From positions 1 through 64,000 of the forward strand of contig DATJEU010000014.1 in NCBI GenBank assembly GCA_035496255.1: a DNA stretch of 64,000 nucleotides, written 5' to 3'. Of the stretch, positions 16,291-27,592 are shown one piece after another. A model generated the notes under the pieces. It searched no databases and was not told the DNA's origin. It was given only the letters and a program-made list of their open reading frames with translations. The DNA is from Gp6-AA40 sp035496255. Its GTDB lineage: Bacteria; Acidobacteriota; Vicinamibacteria; Vicinamibacterales; UBA2999. The position numbers and the translations under genes were made by a program. Each line of letters opens with the position of its first letter. The first letter of the stretch is position 1.

Positions 16291-18195
16291 CTAGACGTCC
16301 AGTTCCTGCGCGTCTTCGGCTCGCTCCATGATGAAGCGGAAGCGGGCGGACGCGTCCTTGCCCATCAGCTCGTTGATGATGCGATCGGTCACGATCTGAT
16401 CGGAGATGTCGACGCGCAGCAGGCGGCGCGTTCTCGGATTCAGCGTCGTCTCCCACAGCACCTTCGGCATCATCTCGCCGAGTCCCTTGAACCGCGTGAT
16501 CTCCGGATGACTGCGACCGTTGCCATACAGCTTCAGCAAACGGTCGCGATGCCCATCGTCCAGCGCCCAGTAGGTGTCCTTGCCGATGTCAATGCGATAG
16601 AGGGGCGGTTGCGCCAGAAATACCTTGCCGCCCTTGATCAGCTCCGGCAGGTGCCGATAGAGGAATGTCAGGAGCAGCGTCGCGATGTGATGACCGTCAG
16701 AGTCCGCATCCGCCAGGATGATGATGCGGCCATAACGCAGGCGACCGATATCGAAGTTCTTGCCGAGACCGCAGCCGAGCGCGGTGACGAGATCGGCCAG
16801 CTCCTTGTTCTCCAGCACCTTCGCGAGCGCCATGCCTTCGGTGTTCATCACCTTGCCACGCAGCGGCAGAATGGCCTGCCTGGCGCGATCGCGCCCCTGC
16901 TTCGCGGAACCACCGGCTGAATCGCCTTCGACGACGAACAGTTCGGTGTCTTCGCGGCCGGCGTGCGTGCAATCACTGAGCTTGCCCGGCAGATTCAGCC
17001 GGCCCGTCGTCGCCGTCTTGCGCGTGACTTCGGCCTGCGCCGCCCGGCTCGCTTCGCGCGCCCGAGCCGCCAGGATGATGCGGGCGACGATCGATTCCGC
17101 CACCGAACGGTTCGTGTTCAGCCAGTGCTCGAGCGCGGGTCGCACAGCCGAATCGACGATAGAGGTCACCTCGGGGTTGTTGAGACGATCCTTCGTCTGA
17201 CCCTGAAACTGCGGCTCCGCGATGAAGATGCTGAGCACGCCGGTCAGTCCTTCGCGGATGTCTTCGGCCGTGAGCGTCACGCCCTTCGGCGACAGAGCGT
17301 GCGTGTCGATATAGTTGCGAACGGCTTTGCCGAGGCCCGCGCGCAGACCGTTCTCGTGCGTGCCGCCGGATCCCGTCGGAATGCCATTGACGTAGCTGCG
17401 AATGTGCTCGTCGGTGGCTTCGGTCCACTGCAGCACGAGATCGAGACGCGGGCCGCTGTCGCGCTCGAGGACGAACGCCGACTCGTGCACCGGCTTCGCG
17501 CCCCGTTCCGCGACGATCTTCTTCAGGAAGTCGGACAGGCCTTCCTGGTGCTGGAAGACCGCCTTCGTCCCGGCCGCCTCGTCCTCGAAAGTGACCTTCA
17601 CCCCCTTGTGGATGTAGCTGACGATTTCGAGCCGCTCACGAATCAGGGCCGGATCGAATTCGATCTTCGGAAAGATCGTCGGGTCGGGATGGAAGTACAC
17701 CGTCGTCCCGGTGCCCTTGGCGGCTCCGGCCTTCTTCAGCGGCCCGGCCGGATGCCCTCGTTTGAACGACATCTCCCACAGCGACCCATCGCGCCGGACG
17801 CTCGCGCGCAAGTCCATCGAGAGCGCGTTGACGACGCTGGCGCCGACGCCGTGGAGGCCGCCTGCCGTCTTGTAGTTCCCCTGCTCGAACTTTCCGCCGG
17901 CGTGCAGCACGGTGAAGATCACTTCGAGCGCGCTCTTCTTCGTCGCCGGATGTTTGTCGACGGGAATACCGCGGCCGTCATCCGCTACCGTGATCGAGCT
18001 GCCGTCCTGGTGCAGCGTGACCACGATGTTCGAGGCGTAGCCGTTCATCGCCTCGTCGACGGCGTTGTCGAGAATCTCCCAGACGAGATGGTGCAGGCCA
18101 GCGCTCCCGACGCCGCCGATGTACATGCCGGGACGCTTGCGGACGGGCTCGAGCCCCTCCAGGATGGTGATGTCTTTAGCTGTGTAATTGGACAC
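16291..18195 (-). CDS. parE: DNA topoisomerase IV subunit B (ParE-like)
   Basis: ATPase subunit of a type IIA topoisomerase, 634 residues, close to E. coli ParE (630) and lacking the insert of long GyrB. The GHKL ATPase has Glu40 and Asn44 in EILDNAVDEA, DDGRGIP and GLHGVGASVVNALS. The TOPRIM domain has EGDSAGG (about residue 420) and DADSDGHH (about 492). Its partner parC is 2.2 kb upstream on the same strand, separated by the NYN-LOTUS gene. ParE rather than GyrB is an inference from length and partner. Confidence 0.88.
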   Translation of the reverse strand: MSNYTAKDITILEGLEPVRKRPGMYIGGVGSAGLHHLVWEILDNAVDEAMNGYASNIVVTLHQDGSSITVADDGRGIPVDKHPATKKSALEVIFTVLHAGGKFEQGNYKTAGGLHGVGASVVNALSMDLRASVRRDGSLWEMSFKRGHPAGPLKKAGAAKGTGTTVYFHPDPTIFPKIEFDPALIRERLEIVSYIHKGVKVTFEDEAAGTKAVFQHQEGLSDFLKKIVAERGAKPVHESAFVLERDSGPRLDLVLQWTEATDEHIRSYVNGIPTGSGGTHENGLRAGLGKAVRNYIDTHALSPKGVTLTAEDIREGLTGVLSIFIAEPQFQGQTKDRLNNPEVTSIVDSAVRPALEHWLNTNRSVAESIVARIILAARAREASRAAQAEVTRKTATTGRLNLPGKLSDCTHAGREDTELFVVEGDSAGGSAKQGRDRARQAILPLRGKVMNTEGMALAKVLENKELADLVTALGCGLGKNFDIGRLRYGRIIILADADSDGHHIATLLLTFLYRHLPELIKGGKVFLAQPPLYRIDIGKDTYWALDDGHRDRLLKLYGNGRSHPEITRFKGLGEMMPKVLWETTLNPRTRRLLRVDISDQIVTDRIINELMGKDASARFRFIMERAEDAQELDV

Positions 18196-18215
18196 GGACA
18201 GGGACGAAGGTATCA

Positions 18216-18265
18216 GGAATCGGGAATCGGGAATCGGGAATCGGGAATCGGGAATCGGGAATCGG
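18216..18265. repeat. Tandem array of about seven GGAATCG heptamers
   Basis: Seven near-perfect 7-nt units (GGAATCG, equivalently GGGAATC) lie in the divergent gap between parE and the small gene at 18319. It is the cleanest heptamer array in the window and no four-helix-bundle gene accompanies it. There are no CRISPR-like spacers. Confidence 0.9.
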
Positions 18266-18318
18266 TTGTACGCTACCGCGGTACGAAGTTCCTCATCGGC
18301 GGCCTCACGTCGTCGACC

Positions 18319-18597
18319 ATGCTCCTGCTGTTCGTCGCGGGCATGTCATCTTCTGCGCCGGCGCGCCCATCCTGGATCATCACCAAGACGACGACGGCGC
18401 AGCACCTGATGGCGGTGTACGTCGATGCGCGATCGGACGCCGACCTGTACTCGATGCGCCGCGCCATCGTGAGGGAGCACGCCGGCTACGACGAGATCCT
18501 GATCTACGTGCGCACCGGCGCTGCCACGCTGCGGCGAATTCAATGGACACCGCAGCGCGGCTACACCGAACTGCTGATCAACACCTCAACGCGATGA
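18319..18597 (+). CDS. Small putative exported protein
   Basis: A 92-residue frame starting at ATG 18319 with a hydrophobic N-terminus ending near Ala-Pro-Ala, consistent with a signal peptide. The remainder (IIYV-like strands around VYVDARSDADLY and YDEILIYVRTGA) looks like a small alpha/beta domain, but no family is recognised. It lies right after the heptamer array and its 3' end overlaps the convergent NYN gene by 12 bp. Coding potential is plausible because the frame stays open and biased in a short gap. Confidence 0.45.
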   Translation: MLLLFVAGMSSSAPARPSWIITKTTTAQHLMAVYVDARSDADLYSMRRAIVREHAGYDEILIYVRTGAATLRRIQWTPQRGYTELLINTSTR

Positions 18598-20109
18598 CTT
18601 CCGCGCCCGCGGCCTCGCGGCCTTGGCCGCCCGCGGCGCGCGCGGCGCGCGAGGAGCGGCGGCCTTGCGCTTGCGACCCGCCGACTTTTTCGTCGGCGCG
18701 ATCGTGTTGCCGTTGATATCCTCCGGGAACGACTCCTCATCTTCGTCGGCACCGGCCACCTCGCCATCGACGATCGGCGGCTCGGCCACGGATTCTGGCT
18801 CGTTGACCGGCTCCGCCGACACCGTCTCTTCGACGTCCGCATCGCCCGGCGCCTCGACCACCGTCTCTTCGGTCTCATCGACCATCGTTTCGGGTACATA
18901 GGTCGGCGACGTGACCTTCGCTTCGAGGTTGACACCAGGGAAGACGCGCACGGCGCCGTGGCGATCGCGCTCGATGCGCAATACACCTTCCTTCCCGGCC
19001 GCACGCAGCAGATCGACGACCGAGGCGAAGCCGTACTTGCGTTCGTCGAAGTTCTCGATCGCGTTCCGCAGGAACTGCTTGGCCTGTCGCACATACATCG
19101 GCCAGCGCGGCGGGGTCTGGCTGCGGGTGAAGGCCTGCTGCACCGCGCGAATGCCATCCTGCATCGTCATCGGAGAGGCCGGCAGCGATTCCTCTTCGTC
19201 CTCGTCCGTGCCTGCGGGGGCAAATGCGACAGCAGTGGCAGCAGCCTCGTCCGGAGTTTCAGCTTCCTCCGCCGCCGCGGCGGCGGCAGCGGCGGCTGCG
19301 GCCGGCGTGCTGCCGGTGACCGTCGCGAGCACGTCGTCATTCGGCTCGACGAGCATGCTGCGGCCCGCCTGCTTCAGCGTGACCGCGCCGGTGAGCGCCA
19401 CCTTCTCCATGAAGTCGCGGAAGCTGCTGCCACCGTAGTCCCGTTCGGAAAAGGTGGAATCGAGCTGCAGCAGCGTGCTCTTGAGCAATCCCAGCTGCGG
19501 CGTGACTTCGCGATCCGACAACACCTTCAGCGCGCGCTTCACCAGCGGCAAGGCTTTCACGATGCGGCCGTCGCTCTGGTCCTTCTTGCTCCCGCGGTCG
19601 GCGTGCCTGGCCGGCCGGTTGATGTTCACGAGGTTCTCGTAGGCGATGAACTCGTGACAGTTCTTCTGCATCGTCAGGCTGGTGAACTGCCGCCCGCCGA
19701 CGACGATGACCTTGCGGCCGTACTGTTTCAGTTTTTCGACGAGCGAAATGAAGTCGCTGTCGCCGCCGACGATGACAAAGGCATTGATGTGGTCGTGGGT
19801 GAAGGCCATCTCCAGCGCGTCGAGCGCCATGGTGATGTCCGCCCCGTTCTTGTCGCCGCCCGGGGTGAAGCTGCGCTGCACCATCCGGATGGCGTGCTGC
19901 GTCAGGATACGGCTGTAGTCGCCGGCACGCTTCCAGTCGCTGTAGGCGATCTTGGTGACGATTTCGCCGCGCTCCTTGATCGCTTCGAGGACCAGGCCGA
20001 TGTCGAACTGGCCGCCGATGGTGCTCTTGACGCCGATCTCGACGTTGTCGAAGTCGATGAAAACGGCAATACGCGTACTGCGTGCGATGGATTCAGTTGT
20101 GGTGTTCAT
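18586..20109 (-). CDS. NYN-domain protein with two LOTUS/OST-HTH domains
   Basis: A 507-residue predicted RNA-acting protein. The N-terminal NYN (PIN-like nuclease) domain has FIDFDN with Asp19 and Asp21, Asp91 in NGADITMALDALE, and GGDSDF with Asp117 and Asp119, a full acidic set. Two winged OST-HTH/LOTUS domains follow at about 176-250 and 325-395, joined by Ala- and Glu-rich linkers. The tail (about 470-507) is very basic, rich in Lys, Arg, Ala and Pro. LOTUS domains bind RNA, often G-rich. A role in RNA cleavage or turnover is inferred. It lies between parC and parE on the same strand. Confidence 0.85.
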   Translation of the reverse strand: MNTTTESIARSTRIAVFIDFDNVEIGVKSTIGGQFDIGLVLEAIKERGEIVTKIAYSDWKRAGDYSRILTQHAIRMVQRSFTPGGDKNGADITMALDALEMAFTHDHINAFVIVGGDSDFISLVEKLKQYGRKVIVVGGRQFTSLTMQKNCHEFIAYENLVNINRPARHADRGSKKDQSDGRIVKALPLVKRALKVLSDREVTPQLGLLKSTLLQLDSTFSERDYGGSSFRDFMEKVALTGAVTLKQAGRSMLVEPNDDVLATVTGSTPAAAAAAAAAAAEEAETPDEAAATAVAFAPAGTDEDEEESLPASPMTMQDGIRAVQQAFTRSQTPPRWPMYVRQAKQFLRNAIENFDERKYGFASVVDLLRAAGKEGVLRIERDRHGAVRVFPGVNLEAKVTSPTYVPETMVDETEETVVEAPGDADVEETVSAEPVNEPESVAEPPIVDGEVAGADEDEESFPEDINGNTIAPTKKSAGRKRKAAAPRAPRAPRAAKAARPRARKSSR

Positions 20110-20385
20110 TTACTCGATCGCCACGGTCTCGTGGCGTTGACCACGATGTTGTCGTGGTGTCCGGCTTCCCGCCCTCCGCTCAAGCGTCGGCGGACAAGGG
20201 GTCGGACTCTGGGTCCCGGAAGGTTTTTCGTCAACTACCGCTCAGGGCGCCCGGTGGCGCGGTTGAAAGTGGTCGAGCGGCAGGATCCGGGACGGTCGGT
20301 TCAGTATAGCGCGGGGACGGTCAAACGGGCACGGCAGCCGCCTGTCACGGAAAGGCGCCACGACGGCCGGCCCCTACGAGAGAAC

Positions 20386-22767
<2,382 letters not shown>

Positions 22768-22809
22768 GATTCAGCAAATCATCTTAGCTGGTTGATGGTG
22801 TGGGGTCAG

Positions 22810-22832
22810 TAGTCGGCAGCCGGCAGCCGGTC
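22810..22832. repeat. Short heptamer array between divergent genes
   Basis: AGTCGGC AGCCGGC AGCCGGT repeats with a 7-nt period in the gap between parC and the DUF2461 gene. It resembles the other arrays in period and position but not in sequence. Confidence 0.5.
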
Positions 22833-22841
22833 GAGAGTTGT

Positions 22842-22847
22842 TACGAT
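22842..22847 (+). promoter_or_regulatory. Candidate -10 element of the DUF2461 gene
   Basis: TACGAT is 7 bp before the ATG at 22855, next to the heptamer array. No Shine-Dalgarno-like purine run lies between. Confidence 0.4.
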
Positions 22848-22854
22848 CGCAACC

Positions 22855-23616
22855 ATGACGTCGCCGTTCACCATCAAGACGCTGAAGTTCCTGCGCGCGC
22901 TGAAGCGGAACAACGATCGTGAGTGGTTCCGTGAGCGCAAGGCGCGCTACGAGGCCGAGGTACGCCAGCCGATGATCGCGTTGATCGACCAGCTGGCAAT
23001 CGACTTCAGCCGCTTTGCCCCGGAGTTCATCGCCGAGCCGAAGGTGTCGCTCCATCGCGTCTACCGCGATACGCGGTTCAGCGCGGACAAGTCGCCGCTG
23101 AAGACACACGTCTCCGCCCGGTTTCCGATGCGCGGCGTGCCCAAGGGCGCGGGCGGCGGACTGTACGTGGAAGTCGCGCCGGCGTGGGTCTGGATGGGAG
23201 GCGGTCTCTACATGCCGTCGAATCCACAGCTGCAGTCGATCCGCGCGCAGATCGCCTCCACTCACCCCCGGTTGCATCGACTGGTCACGACGCCGGCGTT
23301 TCGGCAAGCCGTGGGAACACTCGAGGGCGAGCGTCTGTCACGGGTGCCGCGCGGCTACGCCGCCGATCATCCGGCCGCCCATTACCTGCAGTTCAAGCAG
23401 TTCCTCGCCGGCCGGGAGTTCGAAGCGGAATTCGCCACCACTCGCGCTTTCTATCGAGAACTCCTGGCCACATTCCGGGCGGTCGCACCAGTCGTTCGCT
23501 TCCTCAACGCCGGCCTTGCAGCTACGCCAGCGCCGGACCTCCCTGCCGCTGCAACGCCTCGGCCAGGTCGGAAGCACACCGAATCGCATCCGCCGGTTCC
23601 AGCACCGATGTGGTGA
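22855..23616 (+). CDS. DUF2461 (TIGR02453) family protein
   Basis: A 253-residue cytoplasmic protein matching the DUF2461 pattern: TLKFLRALKRNNDREWFRE at the N-terminus, then a basic R-D-T-R-F-S-x-D-K-S-P-L-K block (residues about 72-84), then Y(V)EV with WMGGGLYMP. Function is unknown in the family. Its last 95 bp overlap the 3' end of the convergent MocR gene. The C-terminal tail after about residue 225 is Pro-rich and probably disordered. Confidence 0.85.
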   Translation: MTSPFTIKTLKFLRALKRNNDREWFRERKARYEAEVRQPMIALIDQLAIDFSRFAPEFIAEPKVSLHRVYRDTRFSADKSPLKTHVSARFPMRGVPKGAGGGLYVEVAPAWVWMGGGLYMPSNPQLQSIRAQIASTHPRLHRLVTTPAFRQAVGTLEGERLSRVPRGYAADHPAAHYLQFKQFLAGREFEAEFATTRAFYRELLATFRAVAPVVRFLNAGLAATPAPDLPAAATPRPGRKHTESHPPVPAPMW

Positions 23617-24844
23617 CGCGAATGCCCGGAGCCGCCTGCAGCCGAAACCGTTCGCCGGGCGCGACCGCCCATCCGCGGTCGGATAACTGTTGAACGATCG
23701 TCGCTTCGTGGCGCACCGGCACCCACACGTTGAATCCGGACACCGCGCTGACGGTGACGCCGTTCGCCGCCAGCGCCTGCACGAACGCTCCCCGGCGATA
23801 AGCATAGACATCAGCGGCGCGCGCCAGACGACGTCCGTTGGCCGGATCCGACCAGAGTGACAGGACCAGATGCTGGAGGAGACGACTGACCCATCGCGGC
23901 CCGGCCGCCTGGCGGCCGCGCACGCGTGCCAGGGTCAGCGCATCGCCGGCGACCAGCGCGACGCGAAGGTCCGGGCCGAGGTACTTCGACGTCGATCGCA
24001 CCGCCGCCCAGTGAAGGCGGTCCTCCGTCAGCGTCGTGAGCGCCGCCCCCGTGATCGGCGCACACGGATCGTTTTCGATCACCAGCAGTTCCGGCTGCGC
24101 CCGCAGCAGACGACGAAGATCGATGGCGCGCGCGCGGCTGATCACCGCCCCTGTGGGGTTCTGCGCGCGTGGCGTCACGATCATCGCGCGCGGCCGCCGG
24201 CGGAGGGCCGCGTCGACGGGTTCGACGCGAGGACCTTCAGCGTCGACCGGTACCGGCGCCGGGACCATCCCCAGCGTCGTCAGGATGTCGAGGATGGCCG
24301 GTGCAACCGGATCTTCGATGAGCACGTGATCGCCCGGGCGCGCATGCTCGCGGAGAATCCGCTCGATGGCGTCGAGCGCGCCGCTGGTCACGACGAGCGA
24401 TTCGGCGTTGATACCGTCGGCCGCGAACTCGGCACGCGCGAAGGTGGTCAGCGCCCGCACCTCCGGCGCCGCGTCGTAAAACGTCTGCACGCCGGCGAGC
24501 GCTCGCAGGGCTGCGTCCAGCGACGGCAACAACTCGGGATCGGGATTCCCCGTGGCGAGATCGAACAGCCCCTCGCGTACCACTGGCCGCGCCACCGCCC
24601 GCGCGTGGGGCTGCACGTGGCCGCGGACGCGGGTGCCACGACGGCCCTGGCCAACCAGCAGGCCGCGGGCCTGAAGCGCGCGGTATGCGGCGGCGACCGT
24701 CGCGGGGCTCACCTTCAGCGAGGCCGCGAGTTCGCGGACGGTTGGCACCACCTGGTCGGCAGCAAGCTGCCCGGCGTGAATCGCCTGCTCAACCGCCCGG
24801 CTGATGTCGACGGCGGATCGTCCAGCGATCCTTATTTGTTTCAT
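23522..24844 (-). CDS. MocR-type regulator (GntR wHTH plus aminotransferase-like domain)
   Basis: A 440-residue protein. The N-terminal GntR-type winged helix contains VPTVRELAASLKVSPATVAAAYRALQ. A fold-type I aminotransferase-like domain follows, with the NPTG block, an Asn-Asp-Pro ENDP motif and the PLP-binding Lys in TSKYLGPDLR (about residue 286). MocR proteins sense PLP or an amino-acid adduct and regulate vitamin B6, GABA or taurine genes; the closest described type by layout is PtsJ. ATG 24844 is chosen because it places the wHTH at the usual distance; an upstream extension has no family sequence. The divergent operon at 24889 is a possible target. Confidence 0.82.
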   Translation of the reverse strand: MKQIRIAGRSAVDISRAVEQAIHAGQLAADQVVPTVRELAASLKVSPATVAAAYRALQARGLLVGQGRRGTRVRGHVQPHARAVARPVVREGLFDLATGNPDPELLPSLDAALRALAGVQTFYDAAPEVRALTTFARAEFAADGINAESLVVTSGALDAIERILREHARPGDHVLIEDPVAPAILDILTTLGMVPAPVPVDAEGPRVEPVDAALRRRPRAMIVTPRAQNPTGAVISRARAIDLRRLLRAQPELLVIENDPCAPITGAALTTLTEDRLHWAAVRSTSKYLGPDLRVALVAGDALTLARVRGRQAAGPRWVSRLLQHLVLSLWSDPANGRRLARAADVYAYRRGAFVQALAANGVTVSAVSGFNVWVPVRHEATIVQQLSDRGWAVAPGERFRLQAAPGIRVTTSVLEPADAIRCASDLAEALQRQGGPALA

Positions 24845-24888
24845 CCTATATTTATTTTGTACTACTACATACTTCAGACACCAGCACG
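24845..24888. promoter_or_regulatory. AT-rich divergent promoter/operator region
   Basis: The 44 bp between the MocR gene and the MutS-like gene are strikingly AT-rich (CCTATATTTATTTTGTACTA and onward) for this genome. TGTACTACTACA holds TGTA/TACA inverted half-sites. Minus-strand TAAATA or TATAGG next to the MocR ATG could act as a -10. MocR regulators often bind next to their own gene, so autoregulation here is plausible. Confidence 0.4.
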
Positions 24889-26736
24889 ATGGAGCTAGCA
24901 CACAATGGCGGCGTGACTCGCCGCGCCGATCCGCCGTCCCCGGCCGGGGAATACTCCGCCCGGAGGGCGACGTGGGCGGCTGCGCACGAGCGCCGATCGC
25001 GCCAGGACTCGCACCTCGCCTATGCACGCCTCGCGACCTTTGCCGCGGCGGTTGTCGTCGGAGTCCTCGCGTGGAAGGCGCATGTTTCGGGATGGTGGCT
25101 GGCGCTGCCGGGCCTCGTGTTCGCCTTCCTGCTCACCTCCCATGATCGGGTTCTGCGCGCGCGCAGCGCCGCCGCGCGCCTGGTTACCTTTTACGATCAC
25201 GGCCTGGCGCGGCTCGCCGAACGCTGGGCGGGGAACGGCGAGCCAGGGGATCGGTTTCGCGACGATACCCACCCTTACGCAACCGACCTGGATCTCTTCG
25301 GCCGCGGATCGCTGTTCGAGCTGCTGTCGATTGGCCGGACGCGCGCCGGCGAAGAAACGCTTGCTGCCTGGTTGAAGCAGCCGGCAGCGATCGCAACCGT
25401 GCGCGGACGACATGACGCGCTCGAGGAGTTGCGGCCGGCACTCGATCTGCGCGAGGCGTTGGCGCTTGCCGGCACCCAGGTCCGCAGCGAGGTCAATCCT
25501 GACGCGTTGACCGCCTGGGCGGCCGCGCCGGCACTTTTTGCCACCAGCGCGCGAACGGCCGCAATCGTGACGCTGACCATCGTCATGGTCGCGCTGGTCG
25601 CGGCCGCGATCGTCGCCAACTCGCTGTCGCCGCTGGTGCTGGCGGCGGTCATTCGCACCGTCTATCAGCACTTCCACGGCGACAACGTCGAACGGGTGCT
25701 GCGACGAGCCGACGGCTCCGTACGCGAGCTCGACGTCCTGCGACCGGCGCTCGAACTGCTCGAGCGCGAGTCGTTTCAGGCGCCTGTACTCGCGGAGCTC
25801 CAGCACCGGCTCCGCACGTCGGGCGTTCATGCGTCTGCCGCGATCCGCCGGTTGTACCGCTACGCGGAAATGCATGGCTGGTCCCACAACCTGATATTCA
25901 CGCCGATTGCGGCGGTGGTGATGTGGAACGATCACCTCGCCATCGCCGTCGAGCGCTGGCGCGCGACCTACGGAGGCCACGTCGAGAGCTGGCTCCTGAC
26001 CGTCGGCGAATTCGAGGCGCTGTCGTCGCTGGCTGCCTATTCATACGAGCATCCCGATGATCCGCTGCCCGAACTCGCGGCACCACCACCCGGATTGTCA
26101 CGCGGGCTCTTCGTCGGGACGGGGCTTGGCCACCCGCTGCTGCCGGCGGCAGGCATGATCCGCAACGACGTCTCGCTCGGCGAGACGGCACAACTGCTGG
26201 TGGTCAGCGGTTCGAACATGTCCGGCAAGAGCACCTTGCTGCGAACCGTCGGGATCAACGCCGTGCTCGCGCTCGCCGGGGCTCCGGTACGCGCGGCGTC
26301 GCTGCGCGTCTCACCGCTCGCCCTTGGCGCCACCCTGCGGATCCAGGATTCGCTGCAGGAAGGACGTTCGCGATTCTTCGCGGAGATCTCACGCATCCGC
26401 GAACTGGCCGACATGGCCGCCACGCAGCCCCTGCTCTTCCTGCTCGACGAGCTGTTCCACGGCACCAACTCGCACGACCGTCTGCAGGGTGCGGCCGGAG
26501 TGCTGCGGAATCTCGTCGACCGGGGCGCAATCGGCCTGATCACCACGCACGATCTCGCGTTGACCGCCGTGGCAACCGATCTCGGCGCGCGCGCCGCCAA
26601 CGTGCACTTCGAAGATTCGTTCGACGGCGTCGATATGCGCTTCGATTACCGGATGAAACCGGGCCCGGTGACGCGCAGCAACGCCCTCGCCCTGATGCGC
26701 GCGGTCGGCCTCGACGTCCCGGAGCAGACGCCATGA
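24889..26736 (+). CDS. Membrane-anchored MutS-like ATPase
   Basis: A 615-residue protein with a MutS-type ATPase at its C-terminus: Walker A GSNMSGKSTLLRT (about 440-450), Walker B FLLDELFHGTNS (about 515) and a C-terminal TTHD. It lacks the MutS mismatch-binding domain. Hydrophobic segments at about 47-84 (two helices) and about 225-255 suggest anchoring in the inner membrane, which is odd for a DNA-repair relative. The core lever region is present. This subfamily is widespread but uncharacterised. It overlaps kynA by 4 bp (ATGA), so the two are coupled. Confidence 0.8.
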   Translation: MELAHNGGVTRRADPPSPAGEYSARRATWAAAHERRSRQDSHLAYARLATFAAAVVVGVLAWKAHVSGWWLALPGLVFAFLLTSHDRVLRARSAAARLVTFYDHGLARLAERWAGNGEPGDRFRDDTHPYATDLDLFGRGSLFELLSIGRTRAGEETLAAWLKQPAAIATVRGRHDALEELRPALDLREALALAGTQVRSEVNPDALTAWAAAPALFATSARTAAIVTLTIVMVALVAAAIVANSLSPLVLAAVIRTVYQHFHGDNVERVLRRADGSVRELDVLRPALELLERESFQAPVLAELQHRLRTSGVHASAAIRRLYRYAEMHGWSHNLIFTPIAAVVMWNDHLAIAVERWRATYGGHVESWLLTVGEFEALSSLAAYSYEHPDDPLPELAAPPPGLSRGLFVGTGLGHPLLPAAGMIRNDVSLGETAQLLVVSGSNMSGKSTLLRTVGINAVLALAGAPVRAASLRVSPLALGATLRIQDSLQEGRSRFFAEISRIRELADMAATQPLLFLLDELFHGTNSHDRLQGAAGVLRNLVDRGAIGLITTHDLALTAVATDLGARAANVHFEDSFDGVDMRFDYRMKPGPVTRSNALALMRAVGLDVPEQTP

Positions 26737-27527
26737 CCAATGATCCGGCCGTGACCTACGGCGCCTACCTGAAGGTCGACGAGCTGCTCGCGCTGCAACA
26801 GCCGCGATCGGCAGGACCGGAGCACGACGAACTGCTGTTCATCGTCATTCACCAGGTCTACGAGCTCTGGTTTCGCGAACTGCTGCACGAATTCGACCAC
26901 GTCACGCGCCTGCTGACGGCGGACGAACCGCACCGCGCCCAGCACACGCTCAAGCGCATCCTGACGATCCTCAAGGTGCTCGTCGCGCAGCTCGACATTC
27001 TCGAGACGATGACGCCGCTCGAGTTCCTGTCGTTTCGCGAGCGGCTCGCGGCCGCCAGCGGCTTTCAGTCCGACCAGTTCCGCCAGATCGAGTTCGTGCT
27101 CGGCGTGAAGAGCGAAGGGGCGGTCGACCGATTTCCCGAGGGCAGCCGCGCGCGGGTCGCGCTGCAGCGACGCCTCGACGAGCCAACGCTCTGGGATGCC
27201 TTCCTGCATTACCTCTCGCGCGAGGGTTACCCTGTGGCGGCGTCACATCTCCATCGCAACGTCACCGCACCGACCGAGCCATCGACCGATCTCCAGGAGA
27301 TTCTGATCGACATCTACCGCGCCGATCCGAAGAATGCCGAGCTCTGCGAGCGGCTGGTCGATCTCGACGAAGGCTTTCAGGAGTGGCGCTACCGCCACGC
27401 GCGCATGGTCGAACGCACCATCGGCACGAAGCGCGGCACCGGCGGATCCAGCGGCGCCGAGTACCTGCGCAACACCGTCGGCCGGAATCTGTTTCCGGAT
27501 CTGTGGGAGATACGGGGGAGGCTATAG
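26733..27527 (+). CDS. kynA: Tryptophan 2,3-dioxygenase
   Basis: Haem enzyme opening the tryptophan ring to N-formylkynurenine, first step of the kynurenine pathway. Length 264 is close to the usual 270-285. Diagnostic pieces: the active-site His in FIVIHQVYELWFRELL, the FRxxSGFQS-like block AASGFQSDQFRQIE, and the haem-ligand segment RHARMVERTIGTKRGTGGSSG near the C-terminus. It is coupled to the MutS-like gene. Kynureninase follows but is separated by a repeat-bracketed four-helix-bundle gene. No kynurenine formamidase is in the window. Confidence 0.95.
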   Translation: MTNDPAVTYGAYLKVDELLALQQPRSAGPEHDELLFIVIHQVYELWFRELLHEFDHVTRLLTADEPHRAQHTLKRILTILKVLVAQLDILETMTPLEFLSFRERLAAASGFQSDQFRQIEFVLGVKSEGAVDRFPEGSRARVALQRRLDEPTLWDAFLHYLSREGYPVAASHLHRNVTAPTEPSTDLQEILIDIYRADPKNAELCERLVDLDEGFQEWRYRHARMVERTIGTKRGTGGSSGAEYLRNTVGRNLFPDLWEIRGRL

Positions 27528-27534
27528 ATCCAGA

Positions 27535-27568
27535 GGCTTCGGGCTTCGGGCTACGGTCTTCGGGCGGC
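27535..27568. repeat. Heptamer array (GGGCTTC type), left arm
   Basis: GGCTTC GGGCTTC GGGCTAC GGTCTTC GGGCGGC run with a strict 7-nt period just after the kynA stop. The reverse-complement form recurs at 27981-28000 on the other side of the four-helix-bundle gene. Confidence 0.8.
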
Positions 27569-27592
27569 GCGGTTGTTGCCGGTTGGTCGCGC

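Noticed and set aside
18216..18265. Possible CRISPR array
   Set aside because: Seven-base units in direct contact, with no spacers and no cas genes.
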